Of a DNA stretch of 64,000 nucleotides, positions 1-11,985 are shown one piece after another (positions within the stretch are counted from its first letter, which is position 1; the number at the start of each line of letters is the position of its first letter). The stretch is from the NCBI GenBank assembly GCA_029449235.1, contig JANATG010000005.1, positions 1,240,001 through 1,304,000 of the forward strand, read 5' to 3'. Both the position numbers and the translations under genes were made by a program. This DNA comes from Linnemannia schmuckeri (lineage: Eukaryota > Mortierellomycota > Mortierellomycetes > Mortierellales > Mortierellaceae). Under the pieces are notes generated by a model. It had not been told where the DNA came from, searched no databases, and saw only the letters and a program-made list of their open reading frames with translations.

Positions 1-697
1 AGCCGTCACTCAGAGAACGGGAAGATGAGGTCTGTGTGAAACTATTTCGGGAATGAAACCTTCATCAGTAGGTTCACCTTTTTATGCTTTGGAAAGATCT
101 TCTGTACTCTTTGCAAATGTACCTTGTGGGGAAAACTAGCGTGATAATAAAAGCAGGAGAATTGGTTGGCAATTTGTATTACATATATCATTGCAGCTCA
201 GGCACCCGATCCTTTGTCAGTCTCAGTAACTGATCACTCACGGTGGTCAGTGCGCTCCAAAACCATCGACATCAGTCATCGAACAGACTCGCGCTCATGC
301 TACATGATCAGACGCTAAGCACACACCTTTCACTTGAACGCCGCGGCTAATGTAAAATTAGCGTGAACATATTGTAATTTTTTTCGTGCAAAAAAACAAA
401 CACGAAAGTTGTTGCCCGCATCTAGAGAGATATAGGAAGTTTGGAATGAAAAAAAAAAAAATTGTAATCCTAAACTTTTCAGAACCATCGTCAAAAAAGC
501 AAATTCAAAGAAAAACAAAGAGGAGCGGAAAAACAAATACTTGGGAAATATTTTATTTTTCACACTTTCTTCCAGTGGGTTGGCACACAACTTTTTGTTT
601 TTTTGTCGTTGAGGGCAAAAGGGTGGGGACAGGGACAAGAGGGTGGGTGGGTGGGTGGAAAGGACAAGAAGGGTCGGTTTCATGCTACTAAAACGAT
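1..697. other. Window edge and RACK1 3' flank, no gene seen
   Basis: No coding exon could be supported here. The part next to position 698 is presumably the 3' UTR and terminator of the RACK1 gene on the minus strand; on the plus strand it reads as A-rich tracts and a GGGTGGGTGGGTGGG stretch near 640-658. Short open frames on both strands lack family resemblance and splice-consistent neighbours. Confidence 0.6.
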
Positions 698-2883
698 TTA
701 GAAACCAACGGTCCAGACACGGGTGATGCTGTCGGTGTAACCAGCGAACAAAGTCTGGCCATCAGCAGACCAGGCCAAGGAGACAGCCTGAGGAGGGTTG
801 GACTTCTTGCCAACGTTGGTGAACTCGGGCTTAAGCTCATCGACAACAGACTTGGACTCCAAGTCCCAGATCTTGATGCAGGACGAGGTGGCAGCGCACA
901 ACCAGTAGCGGTTGGGCGAGAAAACCAAGGCGTTGATGATATCATCACCCTTGCCCTCCAAGGAGTACAAGTGCTTGCCCTCGTTGAGGTCCCAGAGCAT
1001 GGTGATGCCGTCGCGTCCACCGGAAGCGCAGAGGGAACCATCGGGAGACACAGTGACGGTGTTGATGTAACCGCTGTGTCCAATGTGGTTGGAGCGGAGC
1101 TTGCACTTGGTGAGCTCCCAGACCTGAAGTTGTCCGTTCCAAGTTTTCAAAAAAAAAGTAAGTTATTAAGTTTCTTTGGTCCTTAACGAACATCGATATC
1201 TCCTTGTCGTGTCTTTTTCTTTCAGTGCCAACAGTGTCAGCGTGTGTTTCTTTGTTGGGTCAGGAATTTCCAGTGGAAGGTTCGTCTCATCGGAGGGTTG
1301 TGACGCCCCCCTCTGAAGTAGCAAATATAAAGTGCATCATTCGAAAGAAACACGTGCAATCTTGTGGATGGCGGTTTGTTGATGTCGTTGTGGAGTATCC
1401 AGAAAGTTTGTTGTGGTTCATTAAAAGTCATAAAAAAGAGAAGGTGAGTAATTACCTTGACGACCTTGTCCCAGCCTCCGGAAACAATGACGGGGTTGGC
1501 GGGGTTGGGCGAGAAGCGGACGCAGGAGACCCACTCGGTGTGGCCATCCTCCTGGATGGTGAACTTGCACTCACCGAGGGTGTTCCACAACTTGATGGTC
1601 TTGTCGCGGGATCCCGAAACGATCTGACGGTTGTCAGCGGAGAAGGAGACCGAGAGAACATCGTTGGTATGGCCGACGAAGCGGCGGGTGGTGAGGCCGG
1701 TGTTGAGATCCCAGAGACGGAGGGTCTTGTCCCAGGAGGCGGACAAGGCGAACTGACCGTCAGAGGAGATCACAACATCCTGAACGGCAGAGTTGTGTCC
1801 GTGGAGAGACTTGCGGGGGACACCGAAGTTGCCCTCGTCATCGCGGACCAAGTTCCAGACGATGATGGTCTTGTCTGCAAAAAGTAAAAAAGCACAAAAG
1901 TGAAAAAAGGCTTTGTCAGATGGACGCCATCTCTACAACCGTTGCGTGCGTCTCTCCAGCAAAATGTTTGCTGGTCCTGGAGTCGAACAAAGAAAGTCTG
2001 TCCAAAAAAAAAGATCCTCTCAGAACTACGATCGCGTCCATCAACTCATCCTGAAAATGGTATCGCCCTTCCTCTTTCCTTGCACACTCCTCGTGCTACA
2101 CTTTAAAACTTCGACTAACGTCCTGTTCCTGTCTTCCTGAGGGTTGTGAAAAGTCCTTTCTGTGTTTGCTGCCAGGCTTTCTTCTCCATAGTCCATTTAC
2201 GTACCACGGGAAGAGGTCAAGATCATATCGGGGGACTCGGCGGAGGTGGCAATAGCCGTGACCCAGTCACGATGACCTACAAAGAGGTTAGTACAGAGCA
2301 GAAGAGTTCAGTTAGTTATTTGATGACCTATAGCCTGGATCCGTAAAAAAAAAAGATCAAGGTCCTGTCTGGTTCTTGCACAGACTTCTCCATCAAGGGT
2401 TTCCCGTAGACTGAGGTGTGCTGGGTTGGCCGAAGTAGGTTATAGGATCGTAGTTCATCCATCGCCATCCTGATGTATAGTTCGGCTCCTCCTTTAATGA
2501 CCGGTTGACTGATGTTTCGTGAGTTTCCAAGGTTGAAAAGTCTCCAAAACGAAGTTTCCGTCCTGGTGATGAGTCGAGAAAGACTAGTGCAATTCGATAT
2601 TGGCGGTTATGACGGGATCGGGCAAGTTTAGGTGTTTCGTTCCAGCAGCACTCTGTCAGCAGTCTGGACCCAGACATCCGAATATCCGTCTTATTTTCCC
2701 CCATCCATCGATCGATCCATCATAGGTCTGGACTTTGATCGACATTGCCGATGGGTCTGCCTGGATGGTTTTGTTCACTCCGTATCAATAGTGGTCGCCT
2801 CTCGATGATGTGTATGCATCGCTGTCGAGTAAGGTATCCGTACCGACAAGCTGACCGCGGTAAGACAAAGAATCACTGGACAT
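698..2883 (-). CDS. RACK1: RACK1 / Cpc2 / Asc1 WD40 scaffold of the 40S ribosome
   Basis: Seven-bladed WD40 protein that sits on the 40S head and scaffolds kinase and G-protein signalling. Four exons on the minus strand: 2883-2844, 2276-2205, 1874-1456 and 1123-698. All junctions are GT/AG and in phase, giving 318 residues, the normal family length. The 40-nt first exon encodes MSSDSLSYRGQLVG and joins in phase to HRDWVTAIATSAE. The R-D-K motif of blade 1 (SSRDKTI), used by the family for ribosome binding, is present. Repeated GH...WD pairs run to the C-terminal ITRVWTVGF. Intron 1 is 567 bp, which makes the first exon easy to miss. The second intron holds a strong inverted repeat, described separately. 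Identity is very secure; only the transcript ends are unknown. Confidence 0.97.
1875..2204 (-). ncRNA. Candidate structured RNA inside RACK1 intron 2
   Basis: Within this intron the 9-mer at 1919-1927 (GATGGACGC) is the exact reverse complement of 2034-2042 (GCGTCCATC). Inside the 106-nt loop is a perfect 8-bp hairpin with a 3-nt loop at 1956-1974 (CCAGCAAA/TTTGCTGG). Introns of RACK1 and ribosomal-protein genes are known hosts of snoRNAs in other eukaryotes. No clean C/D or H/ACA box set was recognised, so the class is undetermined and the element may simply be fortuitous intron structure. Confidence 0.2.
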
Positions 2884-3210
2884 GATGATAAAACTGAAAG
2901 AGGAGGTTCGATTGTTCCTCCAATTGGACAACATAAAAAAGGATATCTAGCCCCTTAACTTTTGGCATTTACACCGTTTCCTGTGTAGTACTACAAGCAT
3001 CATATTTCCAACGGTAACTTGATTGCAAAAGGGCACTCACGATGTCTTATATATCTTTGCTCACTGACACACCATATGTATGATTTGCATCGTTTGTTTA
3101 ATGTTCTTTGAAAGGAATAAAAATAACGGTATGATATGTGTTACTAAATACAGGGAGGCGATGGGCCTCCGAAAGGGTGTGAAAGCAAGAAGACACCGCC
3201 GAGCCCACGT
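2884..3210. other. Intergenic: RACK1 promoter / syntaxin 3' flank
   Basis: A 327-bp gap between the RACK1 start and the syntaxin stop, both on the minus strand. It must hold the RACK1 promoter and the syntaxin 3' UTR. No coding exon seen. Confidence 0.6.
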
Positions 3211-4854
3211 CTACTTCTTGGCAGCACCAGTCTGGATCACAACAACGACCACAATAACGGCTACAACCACGAGAACAACAGCAAGACATATCCACTTGTA
3301 CTACAGAAAGGAGGGTAGGAGTAAGAAGACAGATATTAATGTATGAGTTCAAAAGGTTCCACGTTCATTTCAACTGGTGTTTTCTCGAGCATTGTTCCTA
3401 TCACAAGTATTTACCCTTCTAGCAGAGTATCCATGGACAAGGGCAACGGCCACTTCGCCATGACCCTTTTCGATATCGCTCTCAGCACGGAAAACGGACG
3501 CTTCTATTTCCTGGAAGGCAACATCCTGGTCCGAGATCATCTGCTCTAATTGTTTGTACAGTTGTGCCAGTTCGATCACACTTTCCTGTAAGCTATGAAG
3601 TTCGCGCTGACGGCTCTGAACAGAGTTCAACGCCGCCATTGCTTGCTGACCTCTTGCCTGCTGCAACAACTATTATTTGACATCAGATGGGAGACAATGA
3701 AATAAGCGTGCCAATACAATCATTGTAAGTGACGCTCAAGCGGAGAGAGAGAGTGTGTATGTGACAGTGAACGTCAAAAAGGGTGACGGTAAGCAACAAG
3801 AATCTGTATTACCTGCTGGGAGAAGGCTCCACCCTGGTCGCTTTCAACCAAACGTCTCACGTCTTCATCGGTTGCTGCAGGGTTGGCGATACGGTATTGG
3901 CGGGCAACATTGTCCTTTGACTTTTGTCCATTCTGGTACTGTACGGTCTGGAGCCTGCTCACGGCATCTTTGAGTTGTTTGCTGAGAGTCGATGTCCTCA
4001 ATTTGCGACGGTCGTATTCCTCCCGAGTGCGAACAGCTCTGTTGGACTCTGTCAGGGCTGTTGTTGATTGATTTCAAGTTAAGGAGAATGATAGTGGGTG
4101 TCAGTTTCAACGTGGGCTATCTTTACATGCGGCTGATGTGTGTTGCGTTGCATAGCTTCATGGATGTACCTCGAAGACGGTCGTAAATCTCTGTGGATAG
4201 GTTGTTGACGGCTCGAGTCTTGTCTTCCAATTGTTTCGCGGCTAAAACATGCAACGAAGAGCGGTGAAGAAGAGTTAGTAAAATTGCACGATAAGTGGAT
4301 GTCCGTTGTATTAAAGCCTAACCCAACACTATACCTTCGGCATCAGCTCTACCGTTCAGGTTGCGAAGGAACAGCTGGTCGATTTCGTTGATGCTGCCCT
4401 GGAACTGCTGGATCTTTGTGGAGATTACCTCGGTCTACAAATAACAAGAAGGCGCAGGAAAGTGATTGGTCAGTTGGGTGTAGTGGCAAAAACTGACGAA
4501 ATCATTCAATACCAAGTCAGAAGAGGGCTCGCTTACTTCTTGGAAGAACTGACTCAGACTATCGCCTCGCAAAGGCGCGAGTTCGACTGGTGTCTGGTTG
4601 TTGGCGCTGTTGCCGTAGACTCCATTGGACGGGTATGTCTGAACAGAAGTGTCGGTCTATAGCACCGAGGAACATAAAATAGAGGGTTGAGTATGAGCAT
4701 AACTGTATTTTTTTTTTTCTTTTCGCGTTCGTGATGAAGGTTAGGGAGTAGAGATGAGCCACCCTCATACGAAGTGAAAACCGCGCCTTGCAAAGCAGAA
4801 GCGGAGGCGAGGGCATACATTGTTGTTGTAGTCGTTAAGACGATCACGGCTCAT
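3211..4854 (-). CDS. Syntaxin, plasma-membrane Qa-SNARE (Sso1/2, syntaxin-1 type)
   Basis: t-SNARE that pairs with SNAP-25-like and synaptobrevin partners for exocytic fusion at the plasma membrane. Seven exons on the minus strand: 4854-4819, 4656-4537, 4434-4335, 4241-4170, 4057-3813, 3669-3415 and 3300-3211. They splice in phase to 305 residues, the usual length. The N-terminal Habc bundle includes QFQGSINEIDQLF and AVNNLSTEIYDRL. The SNARE motif follows (QRELHSLQESVIELAQLYKQ) with the zero-layer glutamine in SDQDVAFQEIE. The last exon encodes the C-terminal anchor, KWICLAVVLVVVAVIVVVVV followed by IQTGAAKK, leaving almost no lumenal tail. The start is the ATG of a 36-nt exon that reads MSRDRLNDYNNN. 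Assignment to the Sso branch rather than an endosomal syntaxin rests on overall wording and is slightly less certain. Confidence 0.94.
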
Positions 4855-6723
4855 GGCGATTTTATTTTTTGTCGTGGTGCAAGGATGAAGAGGGATGAAG
4901 AGAAATGTGGAGGGAATGGGCGTGCTTCTAAAGAAAGTGAGAGAAGAAGAAAAAAAGTAGGGTGGGACTGAGTGCTGCGTAGAAAGAGAGGGGCGAGGGG
5001 AGGGTGGAAGTGTGGTATTGGAAGAAAGAAAAGAAAAGAAAAGAAAGAGGCGGAAAGAAGAAAGAGGACGGTGTGCAGTATTTGTATTTTAATGTTTTTG
5101 GAGCGAAACGAAAGAACGAGATTCGACCTTCGCCAGGCAATTCAAAAACGACCCTTTTGAAGAGGGACCAGATGGACAGCAAACGGAAAAGGGAAAGGGG
5201 AAGAGTCGAAGGTGAAAAGGCGAGATAAAAATACTCTTTTGTGTTGCTAAAAGGAAGGCTGTGGGCGGTGTAAAGACAACAAGAAACACCAACACAAGTA
5301 GAGCAAAAAAAAACGGCTGCCAATGGGCCTTCCTTCTCTTGGTCCAGGCGGCGCACAGAGGGCGGTGCATAAGAAAAACAATAACCCAAAACACACAACC
5401 TGTTCAGCACCACCCCTCTTTGCCACAATCTGAGCAATAAAGCGATTCGAGTGCATAAACGCAGATCTTGGCGGAACAGGGTCTGGTGTCCCGCGGATGT
5501 TGAAGGGGAATGCGCAATAGAAGGACAACGGAAACCGTGACACCCTTCTGTGTATTCTTCTCTTACAGATTGTTCATGATGCTGTGGCATCCTGCAACAT
5601 CTCCTCGGTGCTGTGGAAGTGAATTGAAATTGACCATGAACAGCTAAGTATTGATAGAGTCAGATTTGAGCTTAGGATGGATAGAGAGAATGGTATGTCT
5701 GACAGCATTCACACCAAGGCAGACTACCGATATTTTTTCAAATAAAAATTGTTGCCACCAAAACCCATCATTTCTCTGCACGTGCGTCCGAAACAGACCC
5801 GACTTGCACATCGACCGTGCCTGGCTCCCTATTAAATATCAGTAGCCTCGACGGTGCTTGGGCTTCACAGCAGAAAAAAAGTCAGGACTGACCAGTTGGC
5901 TTTCCGTTGGCCGCTCGCTCTCTCCCTTTCTAACTTTCAAATACACATTCCCTCAGCTCCCATGTGGTGAGCAAAGTCCAATTGGCTGCTGAAAAGAACA
6001 TGCAACGGTGCATTGGTTTAATCCATTGAAATCAGCTTGTGCTTCTATCTTAATGTTGACAATTTTTTTTTTTACGGGTGCACTAAGTTGCAAAATGACA
6101 TAACCGGTCTCCCTTCCCAGCTCTCCCTTTTCCCTCTCCCTCCCTTTCCCTACCCTTCCCTCCCCCCACAACCGCGTCAATGGCGCATGGGGGGTGGACA
6201 TTGGATAGGGGAAGAGAAGGAAGAGAAGAAAGAGAGGAAGGGGAAGAAGGAAATAAACAAGTGACGAGAGTAACAAGCAATAGGTAGCACCTCACCTCAG
6301 GGACGGACGGGAACTCACTTACACCCCGGGTTCCATTTTATTTTTTTTTCTTGTTTGCCGTCATTATTGTTTTACGCTTTTCCACTGTGCTATCCTTGCC
6401 CCTCCTTGCTCTCCCCTTTCCCGTTTCCTTTCTCTATCCTTTTCCCAATCCTTTTTCTTGTCTTTCTTTTCTTGCCATCCTTCCTTTCTTACTGAACTTC
6501 CTCCTTCCCCTCATTATCGCCCTCCTCTCTATCGCTCCAGCATTCCTCTTGAATCCAATTCGCCACTTTAAGAGCAACAACGACGAATCAAAAAAAAAAA
6601 GAAAAGACCATAACAGTCGCATTCCAGGTCTCGTCAGGGCCTGAGTTGCATGGCCCTCGTTTCTCGTCAGATCCTTCTCTCCACTCCTATCGGTAACCAC
6701 CACCACCTCACGGTTCTCATTCA

Positions 6724-6764
<41 letters not shown>

Positions 6765-6915
6765 CATACACATACACACGCCGTTGCATTTCATTCTCTC
6801 CTCCTCTGAAAAAAGTCTAACGTCAGTACAGTCATTTCACTTAATAATAATATTACTATTTTCAGGGCTGCCAGTAATAAGTAACGACACTTTTAATACG
6901 ACCATAACCGACTCC
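4855..6915. other. Divergent intergenic region, syntaxin / CaMKK-like kinase
   Basis: About 2 kb between two divergent genes, so it must hold both promoters. It contains purine-rich tracts (4920-5080), a pyrimidine-rich stretch (6110-6170 and 6400-6530) and a CA/TA microsatellite just before the kinase. No splice-supported coding exon was found on either strand. The upstream in-frame stretch before 6916 has no ATG. Confidence 0.55.
6724..6779. repeat. (CA)n(TA)n compound microsatellite
   Basis: Alternating CA units pass directly into TA units and back to CA, about 140 bp upstream of the kinase start codon, probably in its promoter or leader. Confidence 0.9.
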
Positions 6916-9900
6916 ATGCTATCGCAGCGTGACCAGTCGTCGCTGCTGCTGCAACAACAACAACGGCAGCAGCAGGGTTTGCATACCAGTGACAAACATA
7001 ATCAGCTTTCGATCCCTTGGGGAAAGCATGCCGACATACGGTCGGCCAGGAGGACATCATCCAGCGCTCTATCCAACACCTCGGCCACAGATCTCGAGGA
7101 AACCTTCTCTGACAGAGATTCCTCTCAGGATGTCTCTTCTTCGCCACCGCGCAGCAACCAGAGTTCCTGGACTGCTTCTTCCACAGGAACAGCTCCTTCT
7201 GCAGCTCCCTCAGCGACAGAGCGCAAGAAGAGCAAGACATCCGGCCTGAAGCTCAGTCTCAAGAGCTTGCGCACGCCAAAACCTCAGCCTCAGATGGCTC
7301 CTCAAGCGAGCGCGGATGGACATGGCTCTCAGATGATGCCCGATGGGACCTTGGGATACTCGCTGGACGGCTGGTCATCATCCGATCAACCTTCAATGGA
7401 CCGGACTCTGTTCCATAACGGTCGTCGGGACTCGGCACAATCAACGCACCAACCCTTTTCCACTTCAGCCCCAAAGCCCTCTTCACGGCTATCGTTCTTA
7501 CACTCTCCTATCCCTACATCCCCACTGATGCGCCCATCTCATCAACGGAATAACACAACCCCATTGCAGTCGCCTGGACCGTCTAGTTATGCCACATCAC
7601 CCGGGAGATCCATCACGTCTCCCTCCCCTCAACCCGTCAAGGAAACTCACAAGATGATGAAAGAGTATGATCCCATGACTGGAAACAAGATGATTAACAA
7701 GTATATGGTTGTTCGAGAGCTGGGTCGAGGCGTCCATGGCAAGGTTAAGCTATGTCGGGATACAACTACGGACGAACTCTGTGTAAGCGTTTCTATCGCA
7801 TTGCGGGGTTTGTTTCACTCTTGTTCAACAATTGCATCGATGAAGAAGAAGAAAAACCGTTTCGAGTTCTTAGTTTGAGCCCCTGACTTTGTTTGCTGGC
7901 ACTTTCGTTGTTTTTTTTTTTGTTTTGCATTTTGCTCGCTTCTGCACTTACCGTTTTAGGCCATCAAGATTGTGGATAAGACCACCCGTAGACGCCTGGG
8001 AAGATCCCAGGCCTCGAACGAACAAAAGATCCGTCGCGAGATTGCCATCATGAAAAAGTGCATCCATCCCCATGTTGTCCGCCTCATCGAGGTTATTGAT
8101 GACCCCACTGCTCGAAAGATCTATCTTGGTAAGGCGGTTGAGCTTCAACTGAAGTGGGCTGATAGGTTCACCAGTCGTCTTCCAGTAAACAAAGTTGATA
8201 ATTATTTCCATCGTAGCGCTAATAGAACAATGGCGACTGGCGCCTCTCTTCAAAACAACACTAGTGATCGAATACATGGAAGGCGGCGAGGTTACATGGA
8301 AGGACCCGAACGAATGTCCTATCTTGCCACTCCCGGTCGCGCGGACGATATTCCGTGATATTGTCCTGGGCTTGGAATATCGTATGTGGTTTTTGTTGGG
8401 TCTGTTGCTTGTTTGCGTCTTTTTGTTTCATGACTGCAAATCATCCCAAAGTGCTTTTCGTTCTCTCTGTCCTGTGCATGGTGCCACAAGAACAAGGACA
8501 AAAAGTTTCAAAAGCGGATTTACCTACCACTCATCTTTATCTATCTTGTTGCTTTGCCACGTTATAGTCCATATGCAGGGCATCATTCATCGGGACATTA
8601 AGCCAGCTAATTTGTTGAAATCTGCGGACGGTTCTGTCAAGATCTCAGACTTTGGTGTATCTCACTTTAGCGAAAAGACCTCTCTGGATCGCGACTTGGA
8701 AAATTCGCCCATAGTCTCAAAGGGCTTTCACGTTCCTTCGACATCACATACGGACTATTCGCCAAGGAACAGCATACCATCTTCGCCTATTTCTTCATCC
8801 TTTGGAAAGAACTTTCCGGCATCGAACAGCAATCAGCATCTCGACGCATCGCAATCGAGTCAGCAAAAGCAATCGTCTGCGGTGGCGCAATATCAACAGT
8901 GGGGCGATGACCTCGAACTGGCGAAGACTGCCGGTAGTCCAGCCTTCTTTGCTCCTGAGCTATGCCATGCTAGTATGTCACAGTGCTGTCCTACGCTTAT
9001 TTGTCGGCAGAAGCTGGTTTAATTACTGAGGGGGTGTGCATCAACTAATTGTATATTTTTTCACCATTTTCTAGGCGAGTTTAATTCTCAAAGCTTATCC
9101 GCCATGGCAACAGCATCACAAACCTCTGTTGTTGGGCCATCACAGGTGGCGACAACAGGTCTTTCAACTCCATTTGGACCATTACCTTCCCACAATGGCC
9201 ATCTGACGGTTCGACCCCCTATTACCAAGGCAATCGACATCTGGGCTCTTGGCGTTACTCTCTATTGTTTTGTGTTTGGACGATGTCCGTTTATCGCGGA
9301 CACCGAGTTTGAGCTCTTCAATATTATTCCCCGAAAGCCACTCAGCTTCCCAGAGAGTGTTCCAGGGAGAGAGATGATCGATGATGGTTTGAAGGATCTC
9401 TTGTCGCGGCTCCTCGAAAAGGATGTTTACAGGCGGATTACGCTCAAAGAGGTCAAGGTAATGATTTTGCGTCTCACCGCTATGCGATTTGGTTGTAGGC
9501 ATTGTAGCGGTCACTCACCTAAATGCCATGCATGCATGCTATTCTTTCACTGTGGTTTAAAGGAGCATCCATGGGTCATTGAAGACATTCCTGACCCTGT
9601 CCGATGGAGGATTGAGACAGATCCTATGCACTACCAAAGAGTGCATGTCACCGAGGACGAGGTGCAGGGCGCAGTCAAGATCATGGACAGGATCAAAAAC
9701 CGCATTCGCAAACTATCTGTCTCGTTGAGCAACTTCACCATCAACCGCCGACGAAGCAAGTCGATCTCGTCCACTCATGGCTCAGGTAAAAAATTGTGAG
9801 AGACTATTATTGTTTCATTGTGCATGAAGGACCGCCCCTCGTTCACGTCTAACGGGGTTTCGTTTTTATTTCATAGATTCCCCGACGATAGAACAAGGCG

Positions 9901-10787
9901 GAATACCCTTTCCGAGGTGTCCAATAGCCACACTAGGACACTCGGGCGGCCACTCGCAATCACAGATACAGCAAGTGGGCGGCAACCCGATGTCGCTGCC
10001 TGAGCGATTCCAACATTACCACTCGTACAGTGGCCCCGGTTCTGGCTTCGGATCAGGTCGACTTGAAAGACCAAATAGTGTTTGTAGTAACTCTAGCAGC
10101 ATTGATGAAGGGGATGAAGGTGAAGAGTATGGTACCAGCTCGGGATCGCTAACACAAAGTAGTGCATACAGTGGACGGAGGCGGATCTTTGGGCAGCAAC
10201 CTTCGCTCCAGATTAATCCAATAACACATCAACAACAACACACGCATCAGCAATACCAGTTCCAGCATCATCATCACCATCATCCACTTCCATCAACACC
10301 TCACCAGCATCAACAGCATCTCCAACATTCAACCCAACATCAATATCAGCATCAGCATCATGGCGGGAGCTCACATCGGCCGCCTTCGATCCTGGGATAT
10401 TCATCGCTTGTATCTCACCAAGGGTCACTTGGTCGGCGTACGTACTCTGACGATGCAATTGACCCTCAAAGCTATGGCCATAACCATGGCCAGATGAGTC
10501 CCTCGTTGCTTGGAACATCGATTGGAAACCGATCGATGACCAATGTGCACAGCGGATTGTCCAAGAGCTGGGTCTTTTCACCAACGGAAGCCAGCCCATT
10601 ATCCCCGGAGGTCCTTCAGATTCAGCATGAGGGGCAGCGAGAGACAGAAGAGACAGAGATAGAGACATCCAAATCAATTGTCCATGTGGAAGCAGAGGAC
10701 GCGGAGGAGGAGGAAGAGGAAGAGGAGGACGCTTCTACGCCTCGGCCCCTTGCTCGTGCCATCCTGCTCGATCGGTCCCTAACTTAG
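6916..10787 (+). CDS. CaMKK / Ssp1-Tos3-Elm1-like Ser/Thr kinase
   Basis: Likely upstream kinase of the SNF1/AMPK and CaMK type. Exons: 6916-7782, 7960-8128, 8265-8381, 8568-8972, 9075-9457, 9563-9785 and 9877-10787; all in phase, 1024 residues. Residues 1-255 are Ser/Pro/Gln-rich and unstructured. The kinase domain starts near 262: glycine loop ELGRGVHGKVK, AIKIVDK lysine near 292, catalytic IIHRDIKPANLL near 391-402, DFG at 412-414, SPAFFAPELCHA ending near 519, then IDIWALGVTLYC near 574. The SPAFFAPELC wording is typical of CaMKK/Elm1 kinases. About 75 extra Ser/Gln-rich residues lie between DFG and APE, and about 40 more between APE and the DIW helix. The C-terminal 390 residues are His/Gln-rich with a Glu run near the end. 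The first in-frame ATG is 6916; exon 1 could extend only by a non-ATG start. Confidence 0.92.
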
Positions 10788-11985
10788 TAACAATAATTCA
10801 ATTGAGTTTAAAATAACGATATCCAATCGGCAGTGCTAGAGCGCTCACAGGTGTCATGGGCTGCAAGTGCGGCGTCTTTCATTTAGATTTCTCATCAGTT
10901 GATTGGCCCCTTCAAAGGGAAAATGACTATGACGTCTCTGTATCCTTGTGAGGTGGAGTCACAACACCGCAGTGTGAGTGAATGAGCAAGAAGAGTAGGG
11001 TGTCTTTTGGCCAATTTTCGATTTTCCTTTTTCCATTTTTTTCCTCTCTCTTTTCTCCTTTCTTTTTCTCCCTCACCCTTTCCCCTCCAGGAATAAACCC
11101 CCGCCTTCCCCTTTCCCTACCACACCCACCCACCATTCTTCCTCACTCACCTCTTTTGAGTTGACGGAGCTAAAAGCCTTCCTTTACACCCTTCCCCACT
11201 TTCATCAACAAGCAACAGCAACAAAAGAAGACAGTCTGAAGTTTGTCCTTCTTTCCCCTTTTCTTTTTTATTCACCCTTAACAACAACCAACTCCATAGA
11301 CCTTCTTCCGATCGACGGACAAGAAGCGTCTTTCCCTTTCTTTCCCAAAGAAAACACCCCCAGTTCTAGCCCTTCTTCCTTTCTCTATTTTACATACGCA
11401 TACGAGGACAACCGTTTTCCTCCCCCCCTCCCCCCCTTTCCCCCCACAACCAGCAACCAACAACAACAAACAAAAGAAACACCTGTTTTCTTCTTTCCTA
11501 TCGCCACCCACCCAAGCGATATCAAACAAGAACCAGCAACCAGCAACAGCCAGCAACCAACAAAGCAACTAGCAACAGCCTACCAGTCTAACCAGCCTAA
11601 CCAGCCTCAAACAAGTAAACAAACAATCAAGCAAGCTTTAGACGTAGTCAGCACCAACAGCGCCTTTTACCGCCTTCACTTTTTTCACTTGTCGACAAGC
11701 TACCAATCTAACCAAGCTCCGTCGTCAATCCCGTCCTTTTATATATCCACTTATTCCGTTTTCGATTCCCTTTAAATCGGAAACTACATTTGGGTATTTT
11801 TATCTTTCATCTTCGACTAAAGTTTGTTCAGTTTTTCCTTCGAACAAACTTTCCCCTCTCTCATAGAGTAACTTGTTTTCGATCACCCTTCGATCGTTCC
11901 GCTTCTCTCTTCTTTTCTCCCCACACACTCGATCTTGCCGTCAACGCTCGAACACCACAACCAAGCTTCTCCCGCCCACTTGTGC
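10788..11985. other. Kinase 3' flank and long pyrimidine-rich leader of the zinc-finger gene
   Basis: From about 11020 the strand is strongly C/T-rich with CAACAA-type repeats, as expected of a long 5' UTR for the gene starting at 11986. Long open stretches here, for example 11161-11775, have only TTG starts and Ser/Thr/Pro/Gln wording caused by composition, so they are not called as coding. Confidence 0.55.

Noticed and set aside
1261..1343. C/D-box snoRNA-like arrangement in the third RACK1 intron
   Set aside because: The C-box match is poor (ATGATGC) and no terminal stem forms between the flanks.
1204..1887. 227-codon open frame on the plus strand
   Set aside because: Antisense to a RACK1 exon and intron; created by C-ending codons of a highly expressed gene.
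2390..2420. LSLRETLDG-like reading as the RACK1 first exon
   Set aside because: No ATG before an upstream stop and no donor in the required phase; the exon at 2844-2883 fits better in every respect.
2881..2925. GGTTCGATT T-arm-like sequence as part of a tRNA gene
   Set aside because: No matching acceptor, D-arm or anticodon arm; the place is the RACK1 start and promoter.
11161..11775. Long open frame upstream of the zinc-finger gene
   Set aside because: Starts with TTG, has no ATG near its start, and its content follows from the C/T-rich, CAA-rich leader.
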